Shown here: piece by piece, positions 23,297-35,800 of the stretch
How positions within the stretch are numbered: the first letter of the stretch is position 1
How the letters are laid out: the number at the start of each line of letters is the position of its first letter
Source of the DNA: Spinacia oleracea
Taxonomy: Eukaryota; Streptophyta; Magnoliopsida; Caryophyllales; Amaranthaceae
Assembly: GCF_020520425.1 (NCBI RefSeq)
Contig: NC_079487.1
Span: 87,115,141 to 87,179,140, forward strand
DNA length: 64,000 nucleotides
Reading direction: 5' to 3'
Translations under genes and position numbers: made by a program
Notes under the pieces: model-generated
What the model was told of the DNA's origin: nothing
Seen by the model: only the letters and a program-made list of their open reading frames with translations
Databases searched by the model: none

Positions 23297-24130
23297 TTCA
23301 CTGCTCAAATTTTCACAAACCCAACTTCTACCCTCTTTAATCTGATCTATAAAACTAACAACAATAACAATAGCAACAGTTAATATAAATCCTGTATTCA
23401 TTAACCTAATCAACCTGTAGGTGGCGGTACCCGTAGAAACATTTCCAATTACTGATAACAACCAAATCCAACCTGAAAAACCGTTACAAAATTAAAATTG
23501 CTTTTAATCCCAAATTCTTAATTTTAAAAATAAGATCAGATGCCTCAAAAAACAGATCAAATTTAAAAAGATTGCAAATATCTGATCAAAATCAATGCAG
23601 AATGAAAATTGAAAGTGAACCCAAAATTTTAAATTACAAGAAAAGATGAGTGAAGATTATGATAATTAATCAAAATTAATGAAAATCAAGTAGACCCAAA
23701 ATTCAGAAATAAGAGCATATAAATAAAGATCAAAATTACAAGAAAGCAAGATCATTATGCATTACCCAGAAAAGAAAGCAACAAACTTTACAAAGAGGGT
23801 ACCACAGAAATTACCTGTATGTAGAAAAACTAATCAACAAGTCTGAAAATTAAGAAATCTAATGGTGGATTTCGATTTTTTAAAATTTTAAAAAATGAAG
23901 AAATTCAAGGGTGGTTTGACAATGCAAAAAGTGATGTTGGGAAATGCGAAAAGGGGCAAACTTTGATTGAAATTTACACACCTTTGATTAGCAGCAATTC
24001 TAATTTTAGATGTTCGGGAATTTTAATTAGTAAAAAATTCCATTATCATAGCGGTTTAAGCATGATAGGAGAGAGAGGGGCTAAAAATTGAACAAATTGG
24101 TGTAATGCCGAAAATAGAAGAAATTTTTAA
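23297..24130 (-). promoter_or_regulatory. 5' UTR, leader intron and promoter of the PP2C gene (inferred)
   Basis: A splice acceptor (TTTTTCAG, minus strand) at 23473 and a donor (ACAG|GTAATT) at 23814 suggest a leader intron of about 340 bp, with a non-coding first exon from 23815 rightward. An in-frame TGA sits near the end of that exon and no ATG lies between it and 23401. The transcription start is not visible to me. Confidence 0.4.
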
Positions 24131-25259
24131 TTGATTTAGGTGATGTGACTTTTGTCCGATTGGTCACTGACGCCCTAAGGTAATATGCAAATTTCAAATT
24201 AGAATATAGTAAAGGTATTTAATTACAGTAGTAAAAAGAAATTTGAAGACACATGTAAGAGCATCCTTAATAATGAACAAAATAATACAAATTTTTCAAT
24301 AAGACCGTCTGACGCGTCAGACGTGCCTACGTGTCAGGGCGCGGGTCATAACGCGGGTCATGACGCGGGTCAAAAGAACTCGTGGGTTTTAACTTACGGG
24401 TCATATAAATATTTATTTTTTGTCCTATTTCAAAGCCCTAATTCATTTCCCTCTCCCTCAAACTCTCGGCCTCCCTCTCTCTCCTAAATTCCCTGCTTCT
24501 TTCTCTCTCATCAAACCCTAATATCGCGGTGGTGGTGTTGCGCTGCTCGAGGTGGAGGCAAGAGAGGCAGATATCGAGGTTTTGGTTGTCGGCGGCGAGT
24601 GTCGTCCTCCTCCGTCATTGCTTCTCATGTTATTGTTTCGTATCATCACGTCAATGGCGGTGGTGGAGATCTCGGGGGGAGGGGAGAGAGGAGATTGAAA
24701 GGCGCCATTGAAGGATCCGTCGAGCGGCGAAGAAGACCGACAACAACATCATCAGATTCCGTCGATTTTTAGGTTATTGATTTTTCAGATTTTTTGTTTT
24801 TTTTGTTTTTATTTTTTATTTTACAATTTAGATCTTTGATTAATTTTGTTTATTTTCGATTTCCTGACAGGAGGTGGCGGTAGTGGAGGTGCGGCTAGGG
24901 AAGGCGATGAGTTTCTGTGAAATGATAGGGCGGTTGTGGCGAAGTTTCAACGGAATGATAGGGCGACTGTGGTGGTGCGAGTGGGTCAAATAACAAAAGT
25001 CGATTGCGGTGGTAGTAGAGGCGAGCCACGAGTTTGATGCTAGTCCCTGCTGGTGGCTGCGACGCGAACGAACGGAAGCTGCATAAGCCTCGCACCACCA
25101 CAGTCGTTGTTGTTATTTTAATTAGTTTTAGGTGGCGCCGAGTATGGTGGTGCTGAGTATGGTGGTTGTGTGGTGTTGTTGGTGCAGAAACATTGCATCA
25201 CCTCTGGTTCAAGGAGATTATTGATTTAGTTACATATTTGTTGTAATTAGTTAAGAAAA

Positions 25260-27790
25260 AAATTGTTTTAGTTATTCATTGTTTTAGGTTAGTAGTATTT
25301 CATTTTAGTTATTCATTGTTTTAGTTAAGATTTTTATTGTTTTAGTTATATTTTACTTATATTTAGTTAATAAATTAAATGGTTTAGTAATATTTTTTCT
25401 GGATTATTGTTTTAGTTATATATTTATTGTCTTTAGTTAAGAAATAAATCATTTTAGTTATTCGTCACTTTAGTTATAAATCATTTTAGTTATTCGTCAT
25501 TTTAGTTTATATGGTTGTTTTAGTTTTGATAATTTCATTTTAGTTAAAAATTACTTTATTTTAGTTCAGAATAATCCTGTTTTAGTTACATTTTTTAGCT
25601 TTAGTTGAGAATAATGATGTTTAACTTACACATTATTATGTTTTAGTTAAGGTTAATTTGTTTTAGTTTAGAATAATGATGTTTTAGTTAAAAGTTATTT
25701 TGTTTTAGTTAAGAATATTTTTGCTTAACTAATTGGTTCAAATGCTTAACTAATTAGTTCGATTGATTAACTTATTAATTTAAGTGATTAACTAATTAGT
25801 TAATCTATCGGACTAATTAGTTAAGCATTTGAACCAATTAGTTAAGCAATGAAACCAATTAGTTAAGCAATGAAACCAATTAGTTAAGCATTTGAACCAA
25901 TTAGTTAAGCAATCGAACTAATTAGTTAAGCATTTGAACCAATTAGTTAAGCAATGAAACCAATTAGTTAAGCACTGGAATTAATTAGTTAATCAATCGA
26001 ACTAATTAGTTAAGCATTTGAACCAATTAGTTAAGCACTGGAATTAATTAGTTAAGCAATCGAATGAATTAGTTAACCATTTGAACCAATTAGTTAAGCA
26101 ATGAAACCAATTAGTTAAGCATTTGAACCAATTAGTTAAGCAATGAAACCAATTACTTAAGCACTGGAATTAATTAGTTAAGCAATCGAACTAATTAGTT
26201 AAGCAATGAAACCAATTAGTTAAGCACATGAATTAATTAGTTAATCAATCGAATTAATTAGTTAATCATTTGAACCAATTAGTTAATCATTTGAACCAAT
26301 TAGTTAAGTACTTGAATTAATTAGTTAAGCAATCGAACTAATTAGTTAAAGCAATGGAACTAATTAGTTAAGCCTAAAATTCAATTAGTTAATCCCAAAA
26401 TTCAATTAGTTAAGTTTTGGAACCAATTAGTTAAGCAATGAAATCAATTAGTTAAGCATTGTAATTAATTAGTGAAACGTTGAAAATCAATTTGTTAAAC
26501 ATTTGAACCAATTAGTTAAGCAATCGAACTAATTAGTTAAGCATTTGAACCAATTAGTTAAGCACTTGAATTAATTAGTTAATCAATCGAACTAATTAGT
26601 TAAGCATTTGAACCAATTAGTTAAGCACTGGAATTAATTAGTTAATCAATCGAACTAATTAGTTAAGCATTTGAACCAATTAGTTAAGCGATGACACCAA
26701 TTAGTTAAGCACTGGAATTAATTAGTTAATCAATCGAATTAATTAGTTAATCAATGGAACTAATTAGTTAAGCATTTGAACCAATTAGTTAAGCAATGAA
26801 ACCAATTAGTTAAGCACTTGAATTAATTAGTTAAGCAATCGAACTAATTAGTTAAGCAATGAAACCAATCAGTTAAGCAATCGAACTAATTAGTTAAGCA
26901 ATGAAACCAATTAGTTAAGCAATCGAACTAATTAGTTAAGTATTTCAACCAATTAGTTAAGCATTTGAACCAATTTTTCCATTCTGATTGCGTTGATGGA
27001 TGGCTAGTAAGTCACGCCACTTGCCCTGTTTGCAGGTTCAACCTCACAAATTCCGACTTGTGGAAATCGAACGACGACACTGAAGACGACAATGATGAAA
27101 TGAGTAACTTGTCGAGGTCGTTATCGACAGGGCATATGGATAGGTTAAGCAATGAAATCAATTAGTTAAGCAATATAACTAATTAGTTAAGTGTTGAAAT
27201 TCAATTAGTTATGCAATGAAATCAATTAGTTAAGCATTAGAATTAATTAGTTGGGCAATCGAACTAATTAGTTAACTATTTGAACCAATTAGTTAAGCAA
27301 TTAAACTAATTAGTTAAGCACTTGAATTAAAGTTAAGCAATCGAACTAATTAGTTAACCATTTGAACCAATTAGTTAAGTCGGAAATCCAATTAGTTAAG
27401 CAACAGAACCAATTGGTCAAGCAATAGAATGAATTAGTTAAAGCAATGAAACCAAATAATTAAGCCTAAAATTCAATTAGTTAAGTCTTGGAACTAATTA
27501 GTAAAGCATTGGAACCAATTAGTTAAGCAATGAAATCAATTAGTTATGCACTGTAACTAATTAGTTAAGCGTTGAAATTCAATTAGTTAAGCATTTGAAC
27601 CAATTAGTTAAGCAATGAAACCAATTAGTTAAGCATTTGAATTAATTAGTTAGCCAATTGAACTAATTAGTTAAACACTATAACTAATTAGTTAAGCGTT
27701 GACATTCAATTAGTTAAGCATTTGAACCAATTAGTTAAGAATTTGAATTAATTAGTTAGGCAATTGAACTAATTAGTTAAGCAATACATT
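25260..27790. repeat. AATTAGTTAAGCA minisatellite, about 2.5 kb
   Basis: Roughly 100 units of about 20-21 bp of the form AATTAGTTAAGCAATSRAAC, in higher-order alternation (AATCGAACT / ATTTGAACC / AATGAAACC types). From 25260 to 25730 the units are a looser TTTTAGTTA type; at 27800-27930 the same motif appears inverted (TAACTAAAAC). Stops occur in every frame, so it does not encode a repeat protein. Confidence 0.95.
26975..27144 (+). pseudogene. Captured ATL-type RING-H2 finger fragment
   Basis: A 170-bp single-copy island in the middle of the minisatellite, in one open + frame: [20 protein letters not shown], then [35 protein letters not shown]. This is the second half of a RING-H2 domain of ATL-type E3 ubiquitin ligases (consensus FHxxCIDxWLxxHxTCPxCR), plus the following acidic stretch. 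The first Cys pair is missing and the flanks switch abruptly back to repeat units on both sides, so it cannot fold as a complete RING. GC content and codon use differ sharply from the array. Confidence 0.85.
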
Positions 27791-28779
27791 TGATTTAGTA
27801 TAACTCAATCAAATAACTTAAGTGTAAAAAAATATAAATAAAGCGTTTCATTTCATAACTAAATATAACAAAATCATAACTAAAACAATATAATTTTTAA
27901 CTAATTGAATTGATAACTAAATCGAAATTAAAACACCAACCAGATAAAAGAAATTGGGGCTTTGTCCTCTTTATCAACAAAAAAAGCAGGTAAAATAAAA
28001 AAATACAAAGCTAAAAACAAAATCACAGCCAGCTAACACCACAACGCGGCCTCGACAAGCTAACACCACCCCATACTGAAGAAACACCAGCGCTGCTACC
28101 ATAACCGGTGTCGTGAACCAGCCACAACCGCGCAACTTTGCGAGGAGGCCATTAACAACAACATCGACCACCAGTGCAACTTTGCGAGGATGCGAACCGC
28201 CGCCTCTGCTCCCCACGTCTCTCCTCCGTCCTTCGCCACTCGGCCTCCACCGCCTTGATTATTCTGTCGAGATCACCGACTGAAATCTAAAAACAAAACC
28301 GAAAACCTAAAAACAAAATCAAATCCACATCAACTGAAATCTAAAAACAAATTCGAAAACCTAAAAACCTAAAAACCTCAAGGTGCTAGGAGGGACAACG
28401 AAGAACTGTAAGGAGGAGCTCCTCGGAAATTGTCGGCATGGTAATGGTCGTCTCCGGCGAGAGAGAAGAGCGAAGAGAGGAGAGAGAGGATCGCATCAGC
28501 AGGAGAGAGGGGAGAGACGAGGGGAGGAGATGAGCGACGAGAGGGGAGAGAGAGCAGAAACGAGCAGGAGAGAGAAATTAGAAGGGTTTTATTGTGCGCG
28601 TGAACGCACGCGCGCGTGGGCGAATGGGCCGTCTGACAGGCGCGTGGCCGTCAGACGGTCTGACACAAAACTTACTGACAAAATAATGTCCATGTGGATG
28701 AAGTTTTAATTTTGAAAAATGAACAAAAAGTTTTCGCTAAACTAATGTTTGAAGGAACGATTAAAATGACATGCTCTTA

Positions 28780-29868
28780 TTTATTTGGTAAAAAATAAAG
28801 GCAAATTTATAGAAAATTAATTCAATATTTGTCCAATCTTCTAAAAATCGTATCATTTTTATATTAATTTAGAAATAATTTAAGCTTTGAAGTGTATCTT
28901 CCTAAAACAGTATTTGACCTGTTGATAACCCATTTTTTTCCTTTTCCCCCTCCATGACAATCTCTCTACTCCTCCACAACCATGCACCTTAAAAAAAAAA
29001 AAAAAAAAAAAAAGTAGACTTGTTGCTAAGGTTGTAGGTAAATGTCCTGTTTTGAAAGATAACCCTCAAAATTTGGATTAATCCTGAATTAATCAAATAT
29101 GATAGTATTTTTAGAAGATCGGACAAAGACTAAATTATTTATTACAAAATAATTGAGAAAGTACATATCATTTAAAAGAGTTATAATACGAAAAATTATT
29201 ATCATTTTTATAACTCGGCTGATGGGAGTGATCTTCTCTCCTTTTAAACCTCTACTTGAGACCCATTAGAGATGATCTAAAGAACACAAGTAATCAGGTC
29301 TTTTTCTCTTGAAAACAGGAAAGAAAAAATTATGGAGAGTGAATCGATTTGCTTAATGAAGGATTTGCATACTTCACTAAGCTTTTTCTAATTTGACCTC
29401 ATATTTGAGTGTTCAAATTAAGTTCATATTTGAGTGTTCTAAATTAAGAACAATTCACGTATTCATCATTCATCTCTGGTTCTTTCACCAAAAAAAATTA
29501 AAAACTTATTCAACTCTGGTTCAACTCATTTCCTCTTCTCCATTGAAAACGTTAAATTGTGATTCTCCGACAGTCCGGCCTCACAATGGCTGTCATGCCT
29601 ATAATGAATAATAGAGAGTAAATAAATATATAAAAACATCACTTATTTCGTTCTTGTATTTTAGATAAAGCTCAGTGATATTGCAGCAGAAACTAGAAAG
29701 CATACCAGCACATCACAAAGAACGAAAACTCGACCTTTACAACGATGAAATATTAGTAGTTGGCTTAAAATGTCAGCGACATTTGATAGCGTTTTTATAT
29801 ACAGTAGTCAACTCGCCATCCCATGTTTAACTAAGGCCCCTACAGGCTATAGTATCTAACTCACCATC
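28780..29868. other. Intergenic and 3' UTR of the ABC1K gene
   Basis: Contains an A run of about 24 bases at 28991-29014 and AT-rich sequence; nothing coding. About 29600-29868 should be the ABC1K 3' UTR (minus strand). Confidence 0.5.
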
Positions 29869-32800
29869 TCATATATTGTTAGACTTAGAGCTGTCTACAA
29901 AATCGTGAAGTAATTTAGATAAATGTATCAAAGTTGTCTCGGGAACTTTACGGCTAGATTTCTCCATCAAGACTGATGCTATATCCAACATGAAGCTGTG
30001 GAACTCCGGTTTTACTGACATACGAGCTAGCATAGAAATCCATGCTTCTGGAGACTTCTTCACTGCCTCCCAGAAATATTGAAAGCCATTTGATACCCTT
30101 CTTGTGTGTTCCTGGTTTGACATAAAAAAAAAGTTAAAAGCAGAAATACCATGAAATGTAAGTGGTCACAGAAAAGCCAAATATAACAACAAAAATAGTG
30201 TTCCCTTATCCAACAAAACCTGTTTAATAAGACTTAAGTTACTTAAGATAACAATTTATATCTCCAATAAAAAAATGATACACATGATATTGAACAGTAT
30301 CAGGAATCTGAATGCATTTTACAGGAAAAGGAGAAAGAGCAAGTGATCTTTAGTGACCTAGTACTATTACCATTACAGTATCCTTAGTACAAATCCTAGT
30401 AATGTCATTATCATTTTTGAGGTTAACACTATGTTTGGATAAGAGGAAATTGAGAGTAAGGGAGGGAACGAAAAGGGAGAGGAACAAGCTCCCTTGATTG
30501 GATAAAAGGTTGGGGGAAGGGAAGGGAAGGGAGAGTTTATGTTTCCCTCCCTATTTATTAAACACCATCCCTCCAAAATTGGAGAGATTTGGAGGGAAAA
30601 TGAAGTTCACCTTCTCCTCCCCTACTTCCTCTTTCCCTCATATCTTGCTATCTAAACATACCGTAACGGTACGTACAAATGGTCTAAATACTATCTCAAT
30701 AATCACATCCCTTCATCAGAATCTCTCCTCTCCTCTCCTCTCTCCCACTCTCTCCCCTCTTCCCCACTTGCATTTTACATCACCGCATAGAAAGGATAAA
30801 ATGACATTTACAGGAGAGAAAAAGTGCAATAGACTGAATCATAGATCCAAAAAGGAGGAAGAATAACTAGAATAAAAAATTCAAGACAGGGAACTAATAA
30901 AGTTAAACCAGTTATGGAGAAACTATGTGAAATGTTTTCCTCCTAATGCAATAATGAGCATGATCACCTTCATCAGCAGAAGAATGAATAAAGCAATAAA
31001 AGCATGTCTAAGAAGTCCAACCAAATGAAAATCTAGCCCCCAAGTACAATCTAAAACAAATTCTAACCAGTAGCAGAGAGGTATAGTAACACCATATGTG
31101 ACATCCTAATCCAGAAGCAACTAAGTGAAGTGACTCAAGTGAGGGCAATAATCAGCAGTTACCTCAGATGTCGATCTTTTCCTCTCATTGAAATCTTCAT
31201 AAGAGTTCTGAGCAACCACTGCGTCCTGCAAGAATGCATCCACTGTTTGAAGTACATCCCTTGTGAGATGTAGGCGTACCCTCCGACCTTTTTCAGATAG
31301 GATAAATATGAGAAGATCCTCAGTAGCAGCAACAACAGATCGCATGTTGAAAGATTTCCATCTTAAAGGATTTGAAGAATCTTGTTTAGAGTTAAGATGC
31401 TGCTCTGCAGGGTCAAAAGCTTCTTCTGAAATTGCTGCAACCTAGATGACAAATACATTCAGGATTTGACAGCCCTTTAAAAACATTAAAAAAATTATTA
31501 ACCTAAAGAAAATTCAAAAAAAGAATTCGGAAACGAGATTACTTAGAGAACATATTAATATCAAATATGAAATACGAAATAACACAACCCAATAAAAATT
31601 ACAAGCATATGTTCTTGCAAGTGCCCATCCACAAATAAAAGGACTCCTCAGAACAGCCATAACCAATAAAACATATCCTAAAACCCTACACTTTTTCAGG
31701 CACCAGGCTGGGGGAGTTTCAGGAGCAGGTATACAGTGAAATGTCTAAAATTCTGTAAAGACGACATGAAGAGTGGCTTACAACAACCCTGTCTATGACA
31801 CACAGAAAAAAAATAAACCATAATAAGCAACCGTGTTCCTACTTATGCTTTGGAGATAGTAATTTGGTTTTAAACTCAGCTGATAATTGATGTATAAGCT
31901 GGCAAGTATGTTTTTCCAGCTTACCTAACCGACAGTTACCATGTGTAAAGGACTGTTGCCTATTGGCCGATACAGGACCGAAACAGGAAATAGGGGGGTA
32001 ATAATAAGCTGATACGACCAATACACAATCATGCCGCGTCAAAGTCGTCAACAGTAATTCTTTACATGACTGTCGCCATGATTCAATCATTACATCAATC
32101 TGAAGACTTAGATGATTATTTACAAGAAAGGAAAAATGGCTTGCACAACTAAGTCACAAGAAATACATTTAATAAATCACCAGACATGGCAAAATAATCA
32201 TGGCAAAATACCCCTACGGCCCTACTAGTTTGGTCCAAACATGTGTAAGCAAATCACCAGATTGCATAAATGAACTCAATTTTATTTTTTGGTTAAAACT
32301 TAAAACGTTATGGAACCAATTGGTTTTAGCATTGAACATGATGTAGACGACAGTGTAGGTGGAGGAGATGGGGATGTTGGTGAGAGAGGAATGTGTGCTT
32401 TTTTCTTCTTCATTCCAAGGATGGGAGTTAGAAATCCCCCTCGACCCATCGGCCACTGGTACGGAAAAACTATACTGTAGGCTCTCTTGGTATGGCCTCA
32501 CCACAATCATTACAACCCAATTTACAACCAATTTGATTTGAAATCAAATACTCCCTCTGTTTCTTATTTTATGTACCCACTTTCCAAAAAGGTTTTTTTC
32601 TCTTCTATCCGCTTCTACTTTATTCTATTTTTGGCAAAACATATTTGACAATCTTACCCCTTTTCCCCACAATAATTACACCTTTCTATCATTTTTCTCC
32701 TACTTTACCCACCTTTTTCTTACACCCACCCTCCATTACCCATTTATAATATTATTTATATATTAAAACTTCAAGGTGAGGAATGCCACATTGCCATGTG

Positions 32801-35800
32801 TCATTATGACTTGGCAAGTGAAATGCCACCGTGTCATGTCATGCGCACACAATTAGTATCAATGGTTAAACTCATGACCTCTCATCTATAACGTAAAGCT
32901 TTAACCATCTCCACAATAATGCAAAAAATGACTCCAAAGTAATGAAAAAAGACAAAAGGCATTCTTATAAATGTTAAACTTTAACACCCAAATAAATCAT
33001 TATCATTACCCCATTGCCTCAAAGAGGCTCCCGCAAAAAGCAGGGTAACTTTAACACCCAAACAAATATTAGAAAAAAAATCTATTATTAAAAAGAATCA
33101 CTTAATGTTTCTTTATAAACTCATATCATAGGTAAAGTTGTTGTTTTTAAATTAAAAAAAAAAGTAGTTGTTGCACTGTTTTTTTTAGCTAACCAATTGT
33201 CTGGTTTTCTGGTTTTCCCAAAATAATATTGCTTTTTTGGAATTCAATATATAATACGAAGTAATTGATATTTTAAGAAATTTCGTATGTTTATAAGTGA
33301 ATTAGAAAAAATGAAGTTGTATACGTAGTACAAATCAAGTAAACTACTTGAAATTTTAGTTAACGGAAATTTCATGAAATGCCCTCGAGTTTTGCCATAA
33401 TTCACCAAACGCCCATCAAGTTTCAATAATTCATAAAATACCCCTCACAATTCGTACAAATACCCAACATACTCTTACTAATAACAGACCGTTAGTCTGC
33501 CGTTAGCCAAGTTTCCAATTCACCCAAATGCCCCTATTCTGAAACTTATTTCACCAAATGCCCACATATATTAGAGTACCTACCAAATTTTGTTATTGTG
33601 GTAGGAAATTTGTCATTCGAAGCTCTGATACAACACTCAATCCACAAAGGTTGTACTAAAAGTGTGATCCTTGAAACAATCTGAGATAGTGCAAGGGAGT
33701 AGTTGAGCAAGAAAACAAGGGGCAACAACACAAAGGACAATGCGGGGGAAGCTTAGACGAAGGAGAAAGTATTGAAAACAGGCGAAACAGTAAGATGCAA
33801 GAAGAATTGAAGCAAATGAAGAAGCAGCTAAAACAACAACAAAAAGTAGTTAAAATTGTAATACAAATGGGGATATTGATGTTTGTAATTTTACTGTTTG
33901 TAATCATGAAGTAAACACAAGTAATGAGAAACAAATTCACATTTCATAAATAATTGATGTTGCATAATCTGCACAAAATACCAAACTGGGAAGCATTTCT
34001 GTTTTTAGCTTCACTTACAAAACATCTTTGCACCAACTACATTTAATGTTGTTTTCTAGTCAATGAATATGTGCAAGATCAAAACAGATGTTCAAAAAAC
34101 TAGCCAAAAAGCATTAGCAGCTATCCAGAAGAGCTTGTGGAACAATTCTCCACTTCAACCTCCATTCTTACCACAATAACAAAATTTGTCAGGTACCCTA
34201 ATATATGTGGACTCATTGGGTGTGGAAGATGATTGTGAAAGAAAACTCATGACACAAATCTTATGAAATTAGCAAAGTAAAGTAAAATAACATCTAAAAT
34301 ACAAGAACCATTTAGCAAAGGGGTTTTTATAGCCAACTATGACCAAGAACCACTTTTCAAACAAAAAAACTAGCCGTCGGAACATCAGAATAGCTATATT
34401 TAAGTCTGGGGCATTTGGTGAAATAAGTTTCAGAATAGGGGCATTTGGGTGAATTGGAAACTTGGCTAACGGCGGACCAACAGCCCGTTATTAGTAAGGG
34501 TATGTTGGATATTTGTACGAATTGTGAGGGGTATTTTATGAATTATTGAAACTTGATGGGCGTTTGGTGAATTATGGCAAAACTCGAGGGCATTTCATGA
34601 AATTTCCGTTTAGTTAAATTATATATAACTCCTACTAAAAGTCATATGACATTTACAAAAGAAACTTGAAACTAAGAATTTTAGTTAATTAATTATAATT
34701 TTAGTTAATCAATATTTATTCTTACGTATTCCGTTTTGTGTGTTCCATTTTAATCTTTACGTTTGGATATTTTCTTTTATATTGTAAAAAATAAATGCCC
34801 CTAATATTCTGTCAAAAATCGTTTCAAATGATTATTTTAATCAGTCAACTTCACTGTGGCATTAAATCTCTCACACTTTCACATTGAGACAATAAATTTC
34901 CCTCACGTTCCTAATGACAGATTTTTGACAAAAGTGAAAACATTATTAATAAACGTAATTAAGTGGTTATTAAAAAGAAGGAATCTTTACCCATAGTAAA
35001 TAAAAAAAGAAGGAATCTTTACCCACATTAAATACGGAGTAGTTGTTAAATCACGTGCATAATACCATACATAAAGATTAAAAAGGAACGAATGGAGTAT
35101 CAATTATGCTCAACTTATTTTAAATAAAAAATTAATATCAACATATTTGTAACGACCTTGGGCATCACAGGCCACTAACTAGTTACTCCCTCTGTAACTT
35201 TCTATGAGTCGCAATTACTACTTCCGATTATATTTTTTAGGGGTCACAATTCCATTTTTGGTAACTTTTACACCCACTCCCCGATTGTTTATTATTTTTA
35301 CTTTCATATGGGCCCACTTAAATCATAAATAATTCTATTTTTGGTTACTATTACACCCACTTTTTTTTTGTATTGTCAACTACCCCACTTGCATCATTAT
35401 TATATCAAATTCAACTATGCTTTCTTAATACTCTTTCCACCATTTCCTTACACCAGCTCACCTCCTCTAGAAAAAGGAATTTACAATAATTAGGTACGTA
35501 GTAAGTCATACCAACCATTTCCAAAGCATAAACCACACGGGGCTTAATATCTATATACTACCCTGAAGTTAATGCTTTGAGATCTAGAGATAAATGACAG
35601 AATTGCAATAGAACACAAAAGAGAGTGGTTCACGGATAAATAATGTAACAAGAACGCTAGATAAAACACCAAAATAATTATCCATGCATAACCAACAATA
35701 GCAATGTTATATATAGATTACTCAGATACCATACCAGACGTTCAAGACGGTTCCACCTTATTGATCCATCATTACAAATAAGCAGTTCCCTCAGAATTTT

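Larger units (their letters stand above)
24256..28779. mobile_element. 4.5-kb inverted-end element with minisatellite and captured gene piece
   Basis: Both ends start TAAGAGCAT when read inward, and both reach AGACCGTCTGACG within about 55-130 bp. Further in, both arms go through a GC-rich block, then a CT-rich leader-like block (TCTCTCTCC...) and then runs of TTTTGTTTTTA or its complement, so the arms mirror each other loosely over several hundred bp. The centre holds a minisatellite (25260-27790) and a RING-H2 fragment. No transposase. I found no clear target duplication, so the superfamily is open; Mutator-like (Pack-MULE style) is the best guess. Open frames in the GC-rich arms (24529-24711, 28383-28709) look like composition effects. 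Confidence 0.55.

Noticed and set aside
24529-24711. Possible small protein in the left arm of the 4.5-kb element
   Set aside because: Arg/Trp-rich with no homologous look; GC-rich arm composition explains it. The same holds for 28383-28709 on the other arm.
25730-27790. CRISPR-like regular repeats
   Set aside because: Repeats of about 20 bp without unique spacers, in a plant nuclear context; it is a minisatellite.
32545-32760. Stowaway-like element starting TACTCCCTCTGTTTC
   Set aside because: Only one end is visible; without the partner terminus or TA on the far side I cannot set borders. The same applies to about 35187-35480.
33656-33940. Cys/Phe-rich minus-strand frame that looks like a secreted or membrane peptide
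   Set aside because: It is antisense to the GRF-finger remnant; the plus frame has recognisable finger, coiled-coil and membrane helix.
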